64,000 bases of DNA from Burkholderia ubonensis subsp. mesacidophila (GCF_002097715.1 NZ_CP020737.1:1054001-1118000), one strand, 5' to 3'; positions 1 through 10,938 are shown, counted from the first letter of the stretch. Translations and numbers: made by a program. Notes: generated by a model not told the origin, from the letters alone.

Positions 1-21
1 CGCACGCAGTACGGCGACGCA

Positions 22-59
22 AACAAAAACCCCGTCATTCAGGGAATGGACGGGGTTTG
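22..59 (-). terminator. Rho-independent terminator of tRNA-Ser
   Basis: A GC-rich inverted repeat (AACCCCGT ... ACGGGGTT with CATTC/GAATG inside) lies just 3' of the leftward tRNA-Ser gene. On the minus strand it is followed by a T-rich run. Confidence 0.75.
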
Positions 60-70
60 GCGAACCTTGC

Positions 71-158
71 TGGCGGAAGCGGTGAGATTCGAACTCACGG
101 ACAGTTGCCCGTCGCTGGTTTTCAAGACCAGTGCCTTAAACCGCTCGGCCACGCTTCC
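71..158 (-). tRNA. tRNA-Ser (anticodon TGA)
   Basis: This is an 88-nt cloverleaf on the minus strand. The acceptor stem GGAAGCG pairs with CGCTTCC, the discriminator is G and the CCA end is encoded (71-73). The anticodon loop reads CTTGAAA, giving anticodon TGA, and the long variable arm is typical of tRNA-Ser. It decodes UCA and UCG-type serine codons. Confidence 0.95.
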
Positions 159-247
159 ACGAGGCGGCATTGTAACCGAAATGCCGCCTCTGTCGACCGG
201 AGTTGGCACTTCAGTGCTTACTCCGGTCCCATGCTTTGCGGTCATGT

Positions 248-1462
248 TCAATCGTCGCGCAGGAACAGTTCCTGCAGGTCGTTGAGGAAACGCTGGCCGA
301 GCGGCGTCGGCGCGATCTGCGTGAAATCGCGTGCGATCAGCCCGCGCCGTTCCGCTTCCTTGAGCGCCGGCTCGATCGTGCTCATCGGCAGCCCCGTGCG
401 CTCGGCGAAGCTGTGCACCGGGAAGCCCTCGACGAGCCGCAGCGTGTTCAGCATGAACTCGAACGGCAGGTCGCGCGCGCCGACTTCGCGCTCTTCCTGC
501 ACCGGCGCGCCGGCCATCGCGTGCTCGATGAAGGTCGCCGGATGCTTGTAGCGCGCCTGCCGCAGGATGCGGTTCGGGAACGACAGCTTCGTGTGCGCAC
601 CCGCGCCGATCCCGAGATAGTCGCCGAAGCGCCAGTAGTTCAGGTTGTGCTTGCACTGGTGATGCGGCTTCGCATACGCGGACACTTCATAGCGTGCGTA
701 GCCGGCCTCGGCCGTGCGCGCGTGGATCCACTCCTGCATGTCGGCGGACGCGTCGTCGTCGGGCACCACGGGCGGAAACTTCGCGAACAGCGTGTTCGGC
801 TCGAGCGTCAGGTGATACAGCGACAGATGCGGCGGCGCGAATGACAACGCGGTCTCGATGTCGGCGCGGCATTCGTCGAGCGTCTGGTTCGGCAGCGCGA
901 ACATCAGGTCGAGATTGAAGTTGTCGAACGTGTTCGCGGCAACCTCGACGGCCGCGCGCGCCTGGGCGGCGTCGTGGATGCGGCCGAGCGCCTTCAGGTG
1001 CATCTCGTTGAAGCTCTGGATGCCGACCGACAGGCGATTCACGCCGCTCGCGCGGAACTGCGCGAACTTCGCGGCTTCGAAAGTGCCGGGATTTGCCTCG
1101 AGCGTGATTTCCGCATCCGCGTCGAGCGGCAGCAGCGCGCGCACGTCGGACAGCAGGCGGTCGAGGCCGGCCGCGGACAGCAGGCTCGGCGTGCCGCCGC
1201 CGATGAACACGGTATGCACCTGCCGTCCCCACACGAGCGGCAGCGCGTGCTCGAGGTCGGCGCGCAGCGCGTCGAGGTACTCGGCTTCAGGAAACTGCTC
1301 GCCTTTCCATTCGTGCGAGTTGAAATCGCAATACGGGCACTTGCGCACGCACCACGGGAAATGCACGTACAGCGCGAGCGGCGGCAGCGACGTCAGCCGC
1401 ACCTGCCCGGGCGACGTGAAGGTCGCGACGACGCGCGCACCGGTGTCTGCAGCCTGGCTCAT
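248..1462 (-). CDS. hemW: Radical SAM heme chaperone HemW
   Basis: A 404-residue radical SAM protein of the HemN/HemW family. The 4Fe-4S cluster motif CxxxCxxC is at residues 38-45 (C38, C42, C45), followed by the glycine-rich SAM-binding segment FIGGGTPSLL. HemW inserts heme into respiratory proteins and is not itself a coproporphyrinogen oxidase; older annotations call it 'HemN-like'. The chosen ATG overlaps the rdgB stop by 4 nt (ATGA), which argues for translational coupling. A longer upstream reading frame exists but runs through rdgB. It is the last gene of the leftward rph-rdgB-hemW cluster, an order common in proteobacteria. HemW rather than true HemN is inferred from length and context. 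Confidence 0.93.
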   Translation of the reverse strand: MSQAADTGARVVATFTSPGQVRLTSLPPLALYVHFPWCVRKCPYCDFNSHEWKGEQFPEAEYLDALRADLEHALPLVWGRQVHTVFIGGGTPSLLSAAGLDRLLSDVRALLPLDADAEITLEANPGTFEAAKFAQFRASGVNRLSVGIQSFNEMHLKALGRIHDAAQARAAVEVAANTFDNFNLDLMFALPNQTLDECRADIETALSFAPPHLSLYHLTLEPNTLFAKFPPVVPDDDASADMQEWIHARTAEAGYARYEVSAYAKPHHQCKHNLNYWRFGDYLGIGAGAHTKLSFPNRILRQARYKHPATFIEHAMAGAPVQEEREVGARDLPFEFMLNTLRLVEGFPVHSFAERTGLPMSTIEPALKEAERRGLIARDFTQIAPTPLGQRFLNDLQELFLRDD

Positions 1463-2085
1463 TCTCCCTCCGCAAGCCGCGCGAGCAGCGCCTTGAGCGC
1501 GAGCGCGCGATGGCTGAGCGCGTTCTTCACCGGCGGCTCGAGCTCGGCGGCTGTCGCGCCGAGCGACGGCAGGTAGAAATACGGGTCGTAGCCGAATCCG
1601 TGCGCGCCACGCGGCGCGTCGACGATCTCGCCGTGCCAGCGGCCTTCGGCGAACAGCGGCTCCGGATCGTCGGCATGACGCACGAGCGCGAGCACGCAGC
1701 AGTAGTACGCGCGGCGGTCCGCGACGTCGCGCAGTTGTTCGACGAGATGCGCATTGTTCGCCGCGTCGCCTTTCTCGAGCCCCGCGCGTTGCGCGTAGCG
1801 CGCCGAATAGACGCCCGGCGCGCCGCGCAGCGCGCGCACGCACAGCCCCGAATCGTCGGCGATCGCCGGCAGGCCGGTGAGCTGCGCCGCGTGCCGCGCC
1901 TTCGTCAGCGCGTTCTCGATGAACGTGCGGTACGGCTCTTCCGCTTCCGGCACCGCGAGGTCGCCCTGCGGAATCACGTCGATGCCGACGGTCGAGAACA
2001 TCGCCGTGAATTCGCGCAGCTTGCCCGCATTGTTCGACGCGAGCACGATGCGCGACAGCGGCGGCGTGATGCGATCGTCAGACAT
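1459..2085 (-). CDS. rdgB: RdgB/HAM1 family dITP/XTP pyrophosphatase
   Basis: A 208-residue nucleotide-pool sanitising enzyme that hydrolyses non-canonical purine triphosphates (dITP, XTP, ITP) to monophosphates before they enter DNA or RNA. The N-terminal SNNAGK substrate-binding motif is at residues 17-22, followed by the family segments IADDSGLCV and GFGYDPYF. Length matches the family. It overlaps rph by 8 nt upstream and hemW by 4 nt downstream, so the three are almost certainly one transcript. Confidence 0.96.
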   Translation of the reverse strand: MSDDRITPPLSRIVLASNNAGKLREFTAMFSTVGIDVIPQGDLAVPEAEEPYRTFIENALTKARHAAQLTGLPAIADDSGLCVRALRGAPGVYSARYAQRAGLEKGDAANNAHLVEQLRDVADRRAYYCCVLALVRHADDPEPLFAEGRWHGEIVDAPRGAHGFGYDPYFYLPSLGATAAELEPPVKNALSHRALALKALLARLAEGE

Positions 2086-2818
2086 GACTCACACCCAGCG
2101 CGTCCTTCTGCAGCCGCACGAGCTCGCCGATCCCGCTTTGCGCGAGGTCGAGCAGCGCGTTCATCTCGTCGCGCGAGAACGGCACGCCTTCGGCGGTGCC
2201 CTGGACTTCGACGAAGCCGCCCGCGCCCGTCATCACGACGTTCATGTCGGTGTCGCAGCGCGAATCTTCCGGGTAATCGAGATCGAGCACCGGGGTGCCC
2301 TCGAACACGCCGACCGAAATCGCGGCGACGTGGTCGGTGATCGGCGAGCGCGCGAGCTTGCCGGCGGCGATCAGCTTCGACACCGCATCGTGCGCGGCGA
2401 CGAATGCGCCGGTGATGCTCGCGGTGCGCGTGCCGCCGTCGGCCTGGATCACGTCGCAGTCGATGTGGATCGTGCGCGGGCCGAGCGCCTCCAGGTCGAA
2501 CACCGCGCGCAGCGCGCGGCCGATCAGGCGCTGAATTTCCTGCGTGCGGCCCGTCTGCTTGCCGCGCGCCGCTTCGCGGTCGCTGCGCGTATGCGTTGCG
2601 CGCGGCAGCATCCCGTATTCGGCGGTCAGCCAGCCTTGCCCGCGCTCGCGCAGGAATTCGGGCACGCGCTCGGCGACGCTCGCCGTGCAGATCACCTTGG
2701 TGTCGCCGAATTCGACCAGCACGGAGCCTTCCGCGTGCTTCGTGTAGTGGCGCGTGAGGGCGACCTTGCGCAGTTCGTCGGCGCGGCGGCCGCTCGGCCG
2801 GGAAGTGGATTGCGTCAT
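2078..2818 (-). CDS. rph: Ribonuclease PH
   Basis: A 246-residue phosphorolytic 3'-5' exoribonuclease that trims tRNA 3' ends, with the full family length. Recognisable parts are the N-terminal [11 protein letters not shown], the phosphate-site segment around [21 protein letters not shown], and the acidic [13 protein letters not shown] region near the active site. It is first in the leftward rph-rdgB-hemW cluster and diverges from yicC, leaving a 174-bp intergenic region for both promoters. Confidence 0.97.
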   Translation of the reverse strand: MTQSTSRPSGRRADELRKVALTRHYTKHAEGSVLVEFGDTKVICTASVAERVPEFLRERGQGWLTAEYGMLPRATHTRSDREAARGKQTGRTQEIQRLIGRALRAVFDLEALGPRTIHIDCDVIQADGGTRTASITGAFVAAHDAVSKLIAAGKLARSPITDHVAAISVGVFEGTPVLDLDYPEDSRCDTDMNVVMTGAGGFVEVQGTAEGVPFSRDEMNALLDLAQSGIGELVRLQKDALGVSHV

Positions 2819-2992
2819 GTGGGAAAGATGGACAGGGAGGAAACCCCGATTTTAGCGCCGAACGGCAGTCTTGCCGGGCGGGGTGGCCGGCAAAAATGGG
2901 ATAATGCGCGTTTCCCGCCCCGCGCTTGCGAATGCGCCGGGCGCCTCGACTTATCCCCGGCCCGCGAGGGCATTCAGACGGCGAGACGAACC

Positions 2993-3916
2993 ATGATCTA
3001 CAGCATGACGGGCTACGCGAGCGCGACACGCGAACTCGCAGCGGCGACGGGCAACGGCGGCACCAGCGTGTCGGTCGAATTGCGCACCGTGAACTCGCGC
3101 TTCCTCGACCTGAACTTCCGCATGCCCGACGACGTGCGCGCGTGCGAACCCGCGCTGCGCGAGATGCTGATGAACAAGCTGTCGCGCGGCAAGGTGGACG
3201 TGCGCATCAACCTGCAGCGCGGCGAGCAGAGCATCGGCGCGGGCGCGCTGAACCAGGCGGCGCTCGGCCAGCTCGCGGACCTCGAGCGCACGGTGCTCGA
3301 GTCGTTCCCGGGCGTCGGCCGCCTGCGCGCCGGCGAGATCCTGCGCTGGCCCGGCGTGATCGCTGAAAGCGGCGTATCGGCCGACGCGATCCGCGACGCG
3401 GTGCTCGCGTGCGGCAAGGAAGCGATCAACGAGCTGGTCGTCGTGCGTTCGCGCGAAGGCGCGCAGCTCGCGGCGATGCTGCTGTCGAACGTCGCCGAGA
3501 TGGAGGCGATCGTCGCGCGCATCACGCCGCTCGTGCCGGAGCTGATCGCGAAGCATCAGCAGAAGATCGTCGAGCGTCTGCAGGAAGCGCTCGGCATCGC
3601 GGCGCCGGAAGGCAGCGCGCCGATCGTGTCGCGCGAGGAAGCCGCGGAGCGCATCCGACAGGAAGTGACGATGTACGGCATCCGGATCGACATCGCGGAG
3701 GAGCTGTCGCGGCTCACCGCGCACCTGAACGAAACGCGTCATGTGATCGAGAAGGGCGGCCGCGTCGGCAAGCGTCTCGACTTCATGATGCAGGAACTGA
3801 ATCGCGAAGCGAACACGCTCGGCTCGAAAGCGGCGGCCAAGGAACTGGCCGATGCGTCGATGGCGCTCAAGCTGCTGATCGAGCAGATGCGTGAGCAAGT
3901 GCAAAACCTGGAGTAA
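2993..3916 (+). CDS. yicC: YicC/YloC family endoribonuclease
   Basis: A 307-residue protein starting MIYSMTGYASA, the hallmark N-terminus of the YicC family, and ending in the conserved C-terminal DUF1732-type segment (DFMMQELNREANTLGSK). E. coli YicC is an RNase implicated in sRNA/mRNA turnover. An open frame extends far upstream without a family match, so the ATG at 2993 is used. Six bases separate its stop from gmk, so it leads a yicC-gmk-rpoZ-spoT run. The link with RNase PH across the divergent promoter is a common arrangement. Confidence 0.93.
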   Translation: MIYSMTGYASATRELAAATGNGGTSVSVELRTVNSRFLDLNFRMPDDVRACEPALREMLMNKLSRGKVDVRINLQRGEQSIGAGALNQAALGQLADLERTVLESFPGVGRLRAGEILRWPGVIAESGVSADAIRDAVLACGKEAINELVVVRSREGAQLAAMLLSNVAEMEAIVARITPLVPELIAKHQQKIVERLQEALGIAAPEGSAPIVSREEAAERIRQEVTMYGIRIDIAEELSRLTAHLNETRHVIEKGGRVGKRLDFMMQELNREANTLGSKAAAKELADASMALKLLIEQMREQVQNLE

Positions 3917-4606
<690 letters not shown>

Positions 4607-4666
4607 CGGCGAGGGTCGAGGGACATAAGGTAGAATAAGCACTATATTCAGAAGGAATTACCCAAC

Positions 4667-4870
4667 ATGGCTCGCATTACCGTCGAAGACTGCCTGAAGC
4701 AAATCCCGAACCGCTTCGAACTGGCGCTCGCCGCCACCTATCGCGCGCGGCAGCTCGCGCAAGGCCATACGCCGAAGATCGAAAGCCGCGACAAGCCGAC
4801 GGTCGTCGCGCTGCGCGAGATCGCCGCCGGCCAGGTCGGCGTCGAGATGCTGAAGAAGGTGCCGGTCTAA
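4667..4870 (+). CDS. rpoZ: RNA polymerase omega subunit
   Basis: A 67-residue omega subunit beginning [10 protein letters not shown], with the conserved helix around [16 protein letters not shown]. Omega assists beta' folding and forms part of the ppGpp site 1 on RNA polymerase. A good ribosome-binding site (AAGGAA) lies ahead of the ATG. Immediately upstream, the AT-rich stretch around 4630-4650 (TAGAATAAG, TATATT) could hold an extra promoter. spoT follows after 64 nt. Confidence 0.97.
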
Positions 4871-4934
4871 GGCGCACCGGTTTACTCCAGCCATGTAGTC
4901 CACGCGCGCACGATTGCTGACCGAGGAGGCGAAT

Positions 4935-7301
4935 ATGAGCACCACCCCATCGTCCGCCTCCGCGGATCCGACCACTGAAGGCACGGCACAATCGCCTGCG
5001 CGCCAATACATCGACGCGGTCCTCGAACAGTCATTCCGGCATCTGTTCGGGCCGACCGCCACTCCTGAGCAGCCGCGCAAGCACGGCGTCGTTTCGATCG
5101 CGAAACTGACCGCCGCGCTTGCCGAGTACCTGGCGCCGGAGGAAATCAAAGAGGTCAAGGCGGCGTTTCATTTCGGCGACGAAGCCCACCTCGGTCAGTA
5201 TCGCCAGAGCGGCGAACCCTACATCACCCATCCCGTCGCCGTCGCGGAAATCTGCGCCGGCTGGAAGCTTGACGCGCAGGCGGTCATGGCTGCGCTGCTG
5301 CACGACGTGATGGAAGACCAGGGCGTGACCAAGAGCGAGCTGGCCGAACGGTTCGGGCCGAAGGTCGCGGAGCTGGTCGACGGGCTGTCCAAGCTCGACA
5401 AGATGGAATTTCGCAGCCGCGAGGAAGCGCAGGCGGAAAACTTCCGCAAGATGCTGCTCGCGATGGCGCGCGACGTGCGGGTCATCCTCGTCAAGCTCGC
5501 CGACCGCCTGCACAACATGCGCACGCTCGGCGCGGTGCCGATGGAAAAGCGTCGCCGCGTCGCGCGCGAGACGCTCGACATCTACGCGCCGATCGCGCAC
5601 CGGCTTGGTCTGAACAATACGTATCGCGAGCTGCAGGACATGAGCTTCGCGAACTTCAACCCGCATCGCTACGCGACGCTCGAGAAGGCGGTGAAGGCCG
5701 CGCGCGGCAATCGCCGCGAGGTGATCAGCAAGATCCTCGAGGCCGCGCAGCGTGCGATGGTCGACGCGAAGATCGACGCCGAGATCACCGGCCGCGAAAA
5801 GACCATCTACAGCATCTACCGGAAGATGCGCGACAAGCAGCTGTCGTTCTCGCAGGTGCTCGATGTGTACGGTTTTCGCGTCGTCGTCGAGAATCCGCTC
5901 GACTGCTATACGTGCATCGGCGCGCTGCATTCGCTGTACAAGCCAGTGCCGGGCAAGTTCAAGGATTACATCGCGATCCCGAAGATCAACGGCTACCAGT
6001 CGCTGCACACGACGCTCGTCGGTCCGTTCGGCGCGCCGATCGAGTTCCAGGTGCGCACGCGCAAGATGCACGAGATCGCCGAGGCGGGCGTCGCCGCGCA
6101 CTGGCTGTACAAGAACGGCGGCGCGGATCTCAACGACGTGCAGAAGCGCGCGCACCAGTGGCTGAAGTCGCTGCTCGACATCCAGAGCGAGGCCGGCGAT
6201 TCGAGCGAATTCCTCGAACATGTGAAGATCGACCTGTTCCCGGATGCGGTCTACGTGTTCACGCCGAAGTCGAAGATCATGGCGCTGCCGCGCGGCGCGA
6301 CGGCGCTCGACTTCGCGTATTCGATCCACAGCGATCTCGGCAACCAGTGCGTCGCCGTGAAGATCAACAACGAGCTGCTGCCGCTGCGCACCGAGCTGAA
6401 GAGCGGCGACATCGTCGAGGTGATCACCGCGCCGTATTCGAAGCCGAATCCCGCATGGCTCGGTTTCGTGCGCACCGGCAAGGCGCGTTCGGCGATCCGT
6501 CACTACCTGAAGACGATGCGCCTGAACGAATCGGTGCAGCTCGGCGAGCGGCTGGTCGACCAGAGCCTGAAGGGCTACGGCCTCGCGCTCGCGGACGTCG
6601 CGCCGGAGGTGTGGGAGAAGCTCGTGCAGTGGACGGGCAACAAGAGCCGCCAGGAAATCTTCGCGGACATCGGCCTCGGCCGCCGCGTCGCCGCTGTGAT
6701 GGCCAAGCGCATCGAGGTGCTGATGAGCGGCCGCGACGCGGACGACGATCTGCCGAAGGCCGAGCGCCATGCCGCGCATCATGCGCCGCCGGTCGTGATC
6801 ACCGGCACCGAAGGGATGTCGGTGCAGCTGTCCGCGTGCTGCCGGCCGATTCCGGGCGACGCGATCATGGGCTACATCGGCATCGGCCTGGGGATGGCGA
6901 TTCATACGACCGATTGCCGCGTCGCGCAACGCATCCACCGCCGCGATCCGGGCCGCTGGATCGACGTCGAATGGGCGCCGCAGCCGGGCCGGCTGTTCGA
7001 CGTCGCGGTGAAGGCGCTCGTGAAGAATACGAAGGGGATCTTTGCGCGGGTGGCGGCGGACATCACGTCGGCCGACGCGAACATCGTCCATATTGCGATG
7101 GACGAGGACCTCACGCACGAGTCGACGGTGTTGCGCTTCGTGATCCAGGTCAGCGACCGCGTCCACCTTGCGAACGTGATGCGGCGCGTGCGGACCAATC
7201 CGGACGTGATGCGGATCATGCGCGAGCGTTCGACCGACGACGGCGCGCACGCGCGCCATGACGGCGGGATGCGGATCGAGCGCGAGCGTCAGGATTACTG
7301 A
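4935..7301 (+). CDS. spoT: Bifunctional (p)ppGpp synthetase/hydrolase
   Basis: A 788-residue RelA/SpoT homologue that makes and degrades the alarmone (p)ppGpp. An HD hydrolase domain retains H99 and the HD pair H123-D124 with ED at 127-128. A synthetase domain contains YRKMRDKQLSFSQVLDVYGF and the GYQSLHTT segment. TGS, zinc-finger-like and C-terminal ACT regions follow. Intact hydrolase residues fit SpoT rather than a hydrolase-dead RelA. A TTG lies 21 nt upstream, but the ATG at 4935 is preceded by GAGGAGG at good spacing, so it is preferred. It follows rpoZ as in most proteobacteria. Confidence 0.95.
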   Translation: MSTTPSSASADPTTEGTAQSPARQYIDAVLEQSFRHLFGPTATPEQPRKHGVVSIAKLTAALAEYLAPEEIKEVKAAFHFGDEAHLGQYRQSGEPYITHPVAVAEICAGWKLDAQAVMAALLHDVMEDQGVTKSELAERFGPKVAELVDGLSKLDKMEFRSREEAQAENFRKMLLAMARDVRVILVKLADRLHNMRTLGAVPMEKRRRVARETLDIYAPIAHRLGLNNTYRELQDMSFANFNPHRYATLEKAVKAARGNRREVISKILEAAQRAMVDAKIDAEITGREKTIYSIYRKMRDKQLSFSQVLDVYGFRVVVENPLDCYTCIGALHSLYKPVPGKFKDYIAIPKINGYQSLHTTLVGPFGAPIEFQVRTRKMHEIAEAGVAAHWLYKNGGADLNDVQKRAHQWLKSLLDIQSEAGDSSEFLEHVKIDLFPDAVYVFTPKSKIMALPRGATALDFAYSIHSDLGNQCVAVKINNELLPLRTELKSGDIVEVITAPYSKPNPAWLGFVRTGKARSAIRHYLKTMRLNESVQLGERLVDQSLKGYGLALADVAPEVWEKLVQWTGNKSRQEIFADIGLGRRVAAVMAKRIEVLMSGRDADDDLPKAERHAAHHAPPVVITGTEGMSVQLSACCRPIPGDAIMGYIGIGLGMAIHTTDCRVAQRIHRRDPGRWIDVEWAPQPGRLFDVAVKALVKNTKGIFARVAADITSADANIVHIAMDEDLTHESTVLRFVIQVSDRVHLANVMRRVRTNPDVMRIMRERSTDDGAHARHDGGMRIERERQDY

Positions 7302-7328
7302 CGCGCGAGCGTTCGTTCGAGCGATGCG

Positions 7329-7352
7329 ACGGCGGCCCTGGGCCGCCGTTTT
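7329..7352 (+). terminator. spoT terminator
   Basis: A nine-base-pair perfect stem (ACGGCGGCC/GGCCGCCGT) with a 3-nt loop is followed by TTTT, 28 nt after the spoT stop. Confidence 0.8.
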
Positions 7353-7445
7353 CGTTTGCATGCCGGGTGATGGTGGAGTCGGCGCCAGTGACGTTCCAGA
7401 TCCGGAACGAATCGGCGCGCCGCGATCGAACGGGGAGGGGCAAAG

Positions 7446-7473
7446 AAAAAGGGCCTTCCCGGAGGAAGGCCCT
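7446..7473 (-). terminator. Terminator of the tRNA-Arg cluster
   Basis: A ten-base-pair perfect stem (AGGGCCTTCC/GGAAGGCCCT, loop CGGA) lies just 3' of the last leftward tRNA-Arg gene. On the minus strand it is followed by TTTTTCTTT. Confidence 0.8.
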
Positions 7474-7480
7474 TCTGAAG

Positions 7481-7557
7481 TGGCGCGGCTGGCAGGATTC
7501 GAACCCACGACCCCTTGGTTCGTAGCCAAGTACTCTATCCAACTGAGCTACAGCCGC
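7481..7557 (-). tRNA. tRNA-Arg (anticodon ACG), copy 3 in transcription order
   Basis: A 77-nt cloverleaf with acceptor GCGGCTG/CAGCCGC, discriminator G and encoded CCA. The anticodon loop CTACGAA gives ACG, read as ICG after deamination. It is identical in sequence to the two neighbours at 7619-7695 and 7758-7834. Confidence 0.96.
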
Positions 7558-7618
7558 ACGCAAAACGGTACAACTTCAACTGTCGGAACCTTCTACGATG
7601 GGAAGGCCCCCAAAAATA

Positions 7619-7695
7619 TGGCGCGGCTGGCAGGATTCGAACCCACGACCCCTTGGTTCGTAGCCAAGTACTCTATCCAACTGAGCTACAGCCGC
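7619..7695 (-). tRNA. tRNA-Arg (anticodon ACG), copy 2
   Basis: This is the middle copy of three identical 77-nt tRNA-Arg genes. The 61-nt spacers on either side share segments (CAAAACGGTAC, AAGGCCC), which suggests tandem duplication of a tRNA-plus-spacer unit. Confidence 0.96.
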
Positions 7696-7757
7696 ACGCA
7701 AAACGGTACTACATCGAACTGAAAGGGCCTTCGATTCAGAAGGCCCTCGAAAAAAGG

Positions 7758-7834
7758 TGGCGCGGCTGGCAGGATTCGAACCCACGACCCCTTGGTTCGT
7801 AGCCAAGTACTCTATCCAACTGAGCTACAGCCGC
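7758..7834 (-). tRNA. tRNA-Arg (anticodon ACG), copy 1
   Basis: This is the promoter-proximal copy of the leftward tRNA-Arg array, identical to the other two. A hairpin (AGGGCCTTC/GAAGGCCCT, 7724-7747) lies between copies 1 and 2 and probably serves processing rather than full termination. Confidence 0.96.
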
Positions 7835-7964
7835 ACGCAGAAGAGGGATTATAGCAGGGTCGCGTGAAAAGGGAAGTCTTATTCGCAAATTGTTGAGCGC
7901 GGGCTTGTCGGCCGGATCATCGTGTACCCTTGAAATATCCGCAATCCATGTTTGAACGTGCATC

Positions 7965-8528
7965 ATGAACAAGGCGTTTGTCAAAGAGTCGGACGGCGAC
8001 GACGACGATCTCGACCAGGCCCAGCCGGCGATTCCGGCGGGCTCGAAGAACTACATCACGCCCGCGGGGCACAAGCGCCTCAGGGACGAACTGCTGAACC
8101 TGATCGACGCCGAGCGGCCCGAAGTCGTGCGGCTCGTGTCGTGGGCGGCGTCGAACGGCGACCGCTCGGAGAACGGCGACTACATCTACGGCAAGCGGCG
8201 GTTGCGCGAGATCGATCGGCGCATCCGTTTCCTGACGAAGCGCCTCGACATCGCCGAGGTGGTCGACGCGAGCCGGCAGGAGAATACCGACCAGGTGTTC
8301 TTCGGTGCGACCGTCGACTATGCGACGCCGGACGGCGAGGAGCACACGATCACGATCGTCGGCATCGACGAAGTCGATCTCGACCAAGGTCACGTGAGCT
8401 GGATCTCGCCCGTCGCGCGCGCGCTGCTGAAGGCGAAGATCGGCGACACCGTCACGCTGATGACGCCAGCCGGCCCGCAGCCGATCGACGTGCTCGACGT
8501 ACACTACCCGGAGCCGGGCGCGGCCTGA
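7965..8528 (+). CDS. greB: Transcription elongation factor GreB
   Basis: A 187-residue Gre factor that enters the RNA polymerase secondary channel and stimulates cleavage of backtracked transcripts. The N-terminal coiled coil contains the tip residues in WAASNGDRSENGDYIYGK (the acidic D/E pair is conserved), and a C-terminal FKBP-like domain follows. GreB is preferred over GreA because of the N-terminal extension before YITPAGHKRL and the overall length. An acidic run DGDDDDLD sits near the N-terminus. The gene is followed by a hairpin and then the IS110 element. Confidence 0.95.
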   Translation: MNKAFVKESDGDDDDLDQAQPAIPAGSKNYITPAGHKRLRDELLNLIDAERPEVVRLVSWAASNGDRSENGDYIYGKRRLREIDRRIRFLTKRLDIAEVVDASRQENTDQVFFGATVDYATPDGEEHTITIVGIDEVDLDQGHVSWISPVARALLKAKIGDTVTLMTPAGPQPIDVLDVHYPEPGAA

Positions 8529-8556
8529 GCGCGTTCGCGTGCTGTGTCGTGCAATG

Positions 8557-8581
8557 AAAAAGCGCCCCGGCTGGGGCGCTT
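8557..8581 (+). terminator. greB terminator
   Basis: A perfect 8-bp stem AGCGCCCC/GGGGCGCT with loop GGCT lies 29 nt after the greB stop. The A-run before it and a short T-run after it suggest a bidirectional terminator. Before the IS insertion it would also have served the convergent porin gene. Confidence 0.7.
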
Positions 8582-8616
8582 CGTCATGCTGCGGTCTGCG
8601 GCGGTACGGCGACGCT

Positions 8617-8624
8617 TGTATGTT
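8617..8624 (+). promoter_or_regulatory. -10 half of the predicted junction promoter of the bridge RNA
   Basis: TATGTT at 8619-8624 would lie 17 nt from TTGACT at 9773-9778 once the element circularises: 13 nt of right end, the CT core and 2 nt of left end. Transcription would start near 8631, just before the first hairpin. This fits the known IS110 property that the circular junction forms the bridge RNA promoter. Confidence 0.6.
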
Positions 8625-8630
8625 CAAGCC

Positions 8631-9778
<1,148 letters not shown>

Positions 9779-9792
9779 CGCTAGACGGTTAC

Positions 9793-10938
9793 TCAGAAGC
9801 GGTGGCGCAGGCCGGCCGTGACCGCGATCTGCTTGCCGGTGGAGGAAGCCGTGCCGACACCGTTGATGTACGCGCCGATCGGCAGGCCATCCGAATTGAC
9901 CTTCTGGTATTCGCTCTGCAGATAGACGTCGGTGCGCTTTGACAGCGCATAGGCGGCCTGCAGGTTGAACTGGTGCCAGCTCGGCGACTGGCCGACGATG
10001 CGGCCGTCGGTGTACGTATACGAACCGGCGAGCGACAGTGCCGGCGTCAGCGCATAACGGCCGTTGATTTCATAGTTGTTGAAGCGGGTGCTGCCCGACA
10101 GGCCCGTGATGCCGCCCGAAACACCCGACTGGCCGGCGCTGATCGCGACGCTGTTGTTCAGGCGCGTCTGTGTGAACACGAAGCCGGCCGTTGCCGGGCC
10201 GAACGTGTAGTTCAGGCCTGCGCCCCAGGTGCGCTGACGGCTCGCCGCGAACGTCCAGTCGCCCGTGACTGCGCCGGGATCGCCGACCGCCTGCGACAGG
10301 CCGTTCACGTTGTTGTTCAACTGCATGTACGCGGCCGCGACGTTGAAGCCCATGAAGCTATACGACGCGCCGACGCTGTACGCACGGTTGTTCCCGAAAT
10401 TGCTCGAATTCGAGAAGCCGTACAACGCGCCGAATTTCAGGCCGTTGTAGTCCGCGCTCTGGTACTTGACCGCGTTGTTGACCCGGAACGAGTTGTTCAG
10501 GTTGTCGTTGTCGAACGGGTGCGCGAACTGGGTGCCGCCATATTGCGTGCCGGTCAGCGACAGCGGGCCGAGATAGTCGACGACGCTGTCGTACTGGCGG
10601 CCCAGCGTGACCGAACCGTACACGTTGTGCGAGAGCCCGACGAACGCCTGACGGCCGAATTCGCGGCCGTTCTGCTTGAGCGTGCCGTTATTGATGCCGA
10701 AGCCGTTTTCCAACGTGAAGATCGCTTTCAGGCCGCCGCCGAGGTCTTCGGCGCCGCGCAGGCCCCAGCGGCTGCCGTTGACCGAGCCGGTCGATTGCTG
10801 CCAAGAGCTGTGGCCGCCCTGGTTATTCGTGTAGGTGATGCCGGCGTCGATCAGGCCGTACAGCGTGACGCTGCTTTGTGCGTGCGCGGCGGTCGCGAAC
10901 ACGCCAGACAGTGCTGCAACAATCAGGGTCTTTTTCAT
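9793..10938 (-). CDS. Outer-membrane general porin (OmpC/Gram-negative porin family)
   Basis: A 381-residue trimeric beta-barrel porin of the betaproteobacterial type. A signal peptide (MKKTLIVAALSGVFATAAHA) is cleaved before QSSVTLYGLID, the usual mature start. Alternating beta strands and loops follow, ending in GLRHRF with a terminal Phe, the BAM recognition signal. It should allow diffusion of small hydrophilic solutes. The IS110 element ends directly at its stop codon without damaging the protein. What it loses is its original downstream sequence, including close access to the shared terminator at 8557-8581, now about 1.2 kb away. Confidence 0.95.
   Translation of the reverse strand: MKKTLIVAALSGVFATAAHAQSSVTLYGLIDAGITYTNNQGGHSSWQQSTGSVNGSRWGLRGAEDLGGGLKAIFTLENGFGINNGTLKQNGREFGRQAFVGLSHNVYGSVTLGRQYDSVVDYLGPLSLTGTQYGGTQFAHPFDNDNLNNSFRVNNAVKYQSADYNGLKFGALYGFSNSSNFGNNRAYSVGASYSFMGFNVAAAYMQLNNNVNGLSQAVGDPGAVTGDWTFAASRQRTWGAGLNYTFGPATAGFVFTQTRLNNSVAISAGQSGVSGGITGLSGSTRFNNYEINGRYALTPALSLAGSYTYTDGRIVGQSPSWHQFNLQAAYALSKRTDVYLQSEYQKVNSDGLPIGAYINGVGTASSTGKQIAVTAGLRHRF

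Noticed and set aside
7441..7840. CRISPR-like repeat array
   Set aside because: The repeats are three complete tRNA genes.
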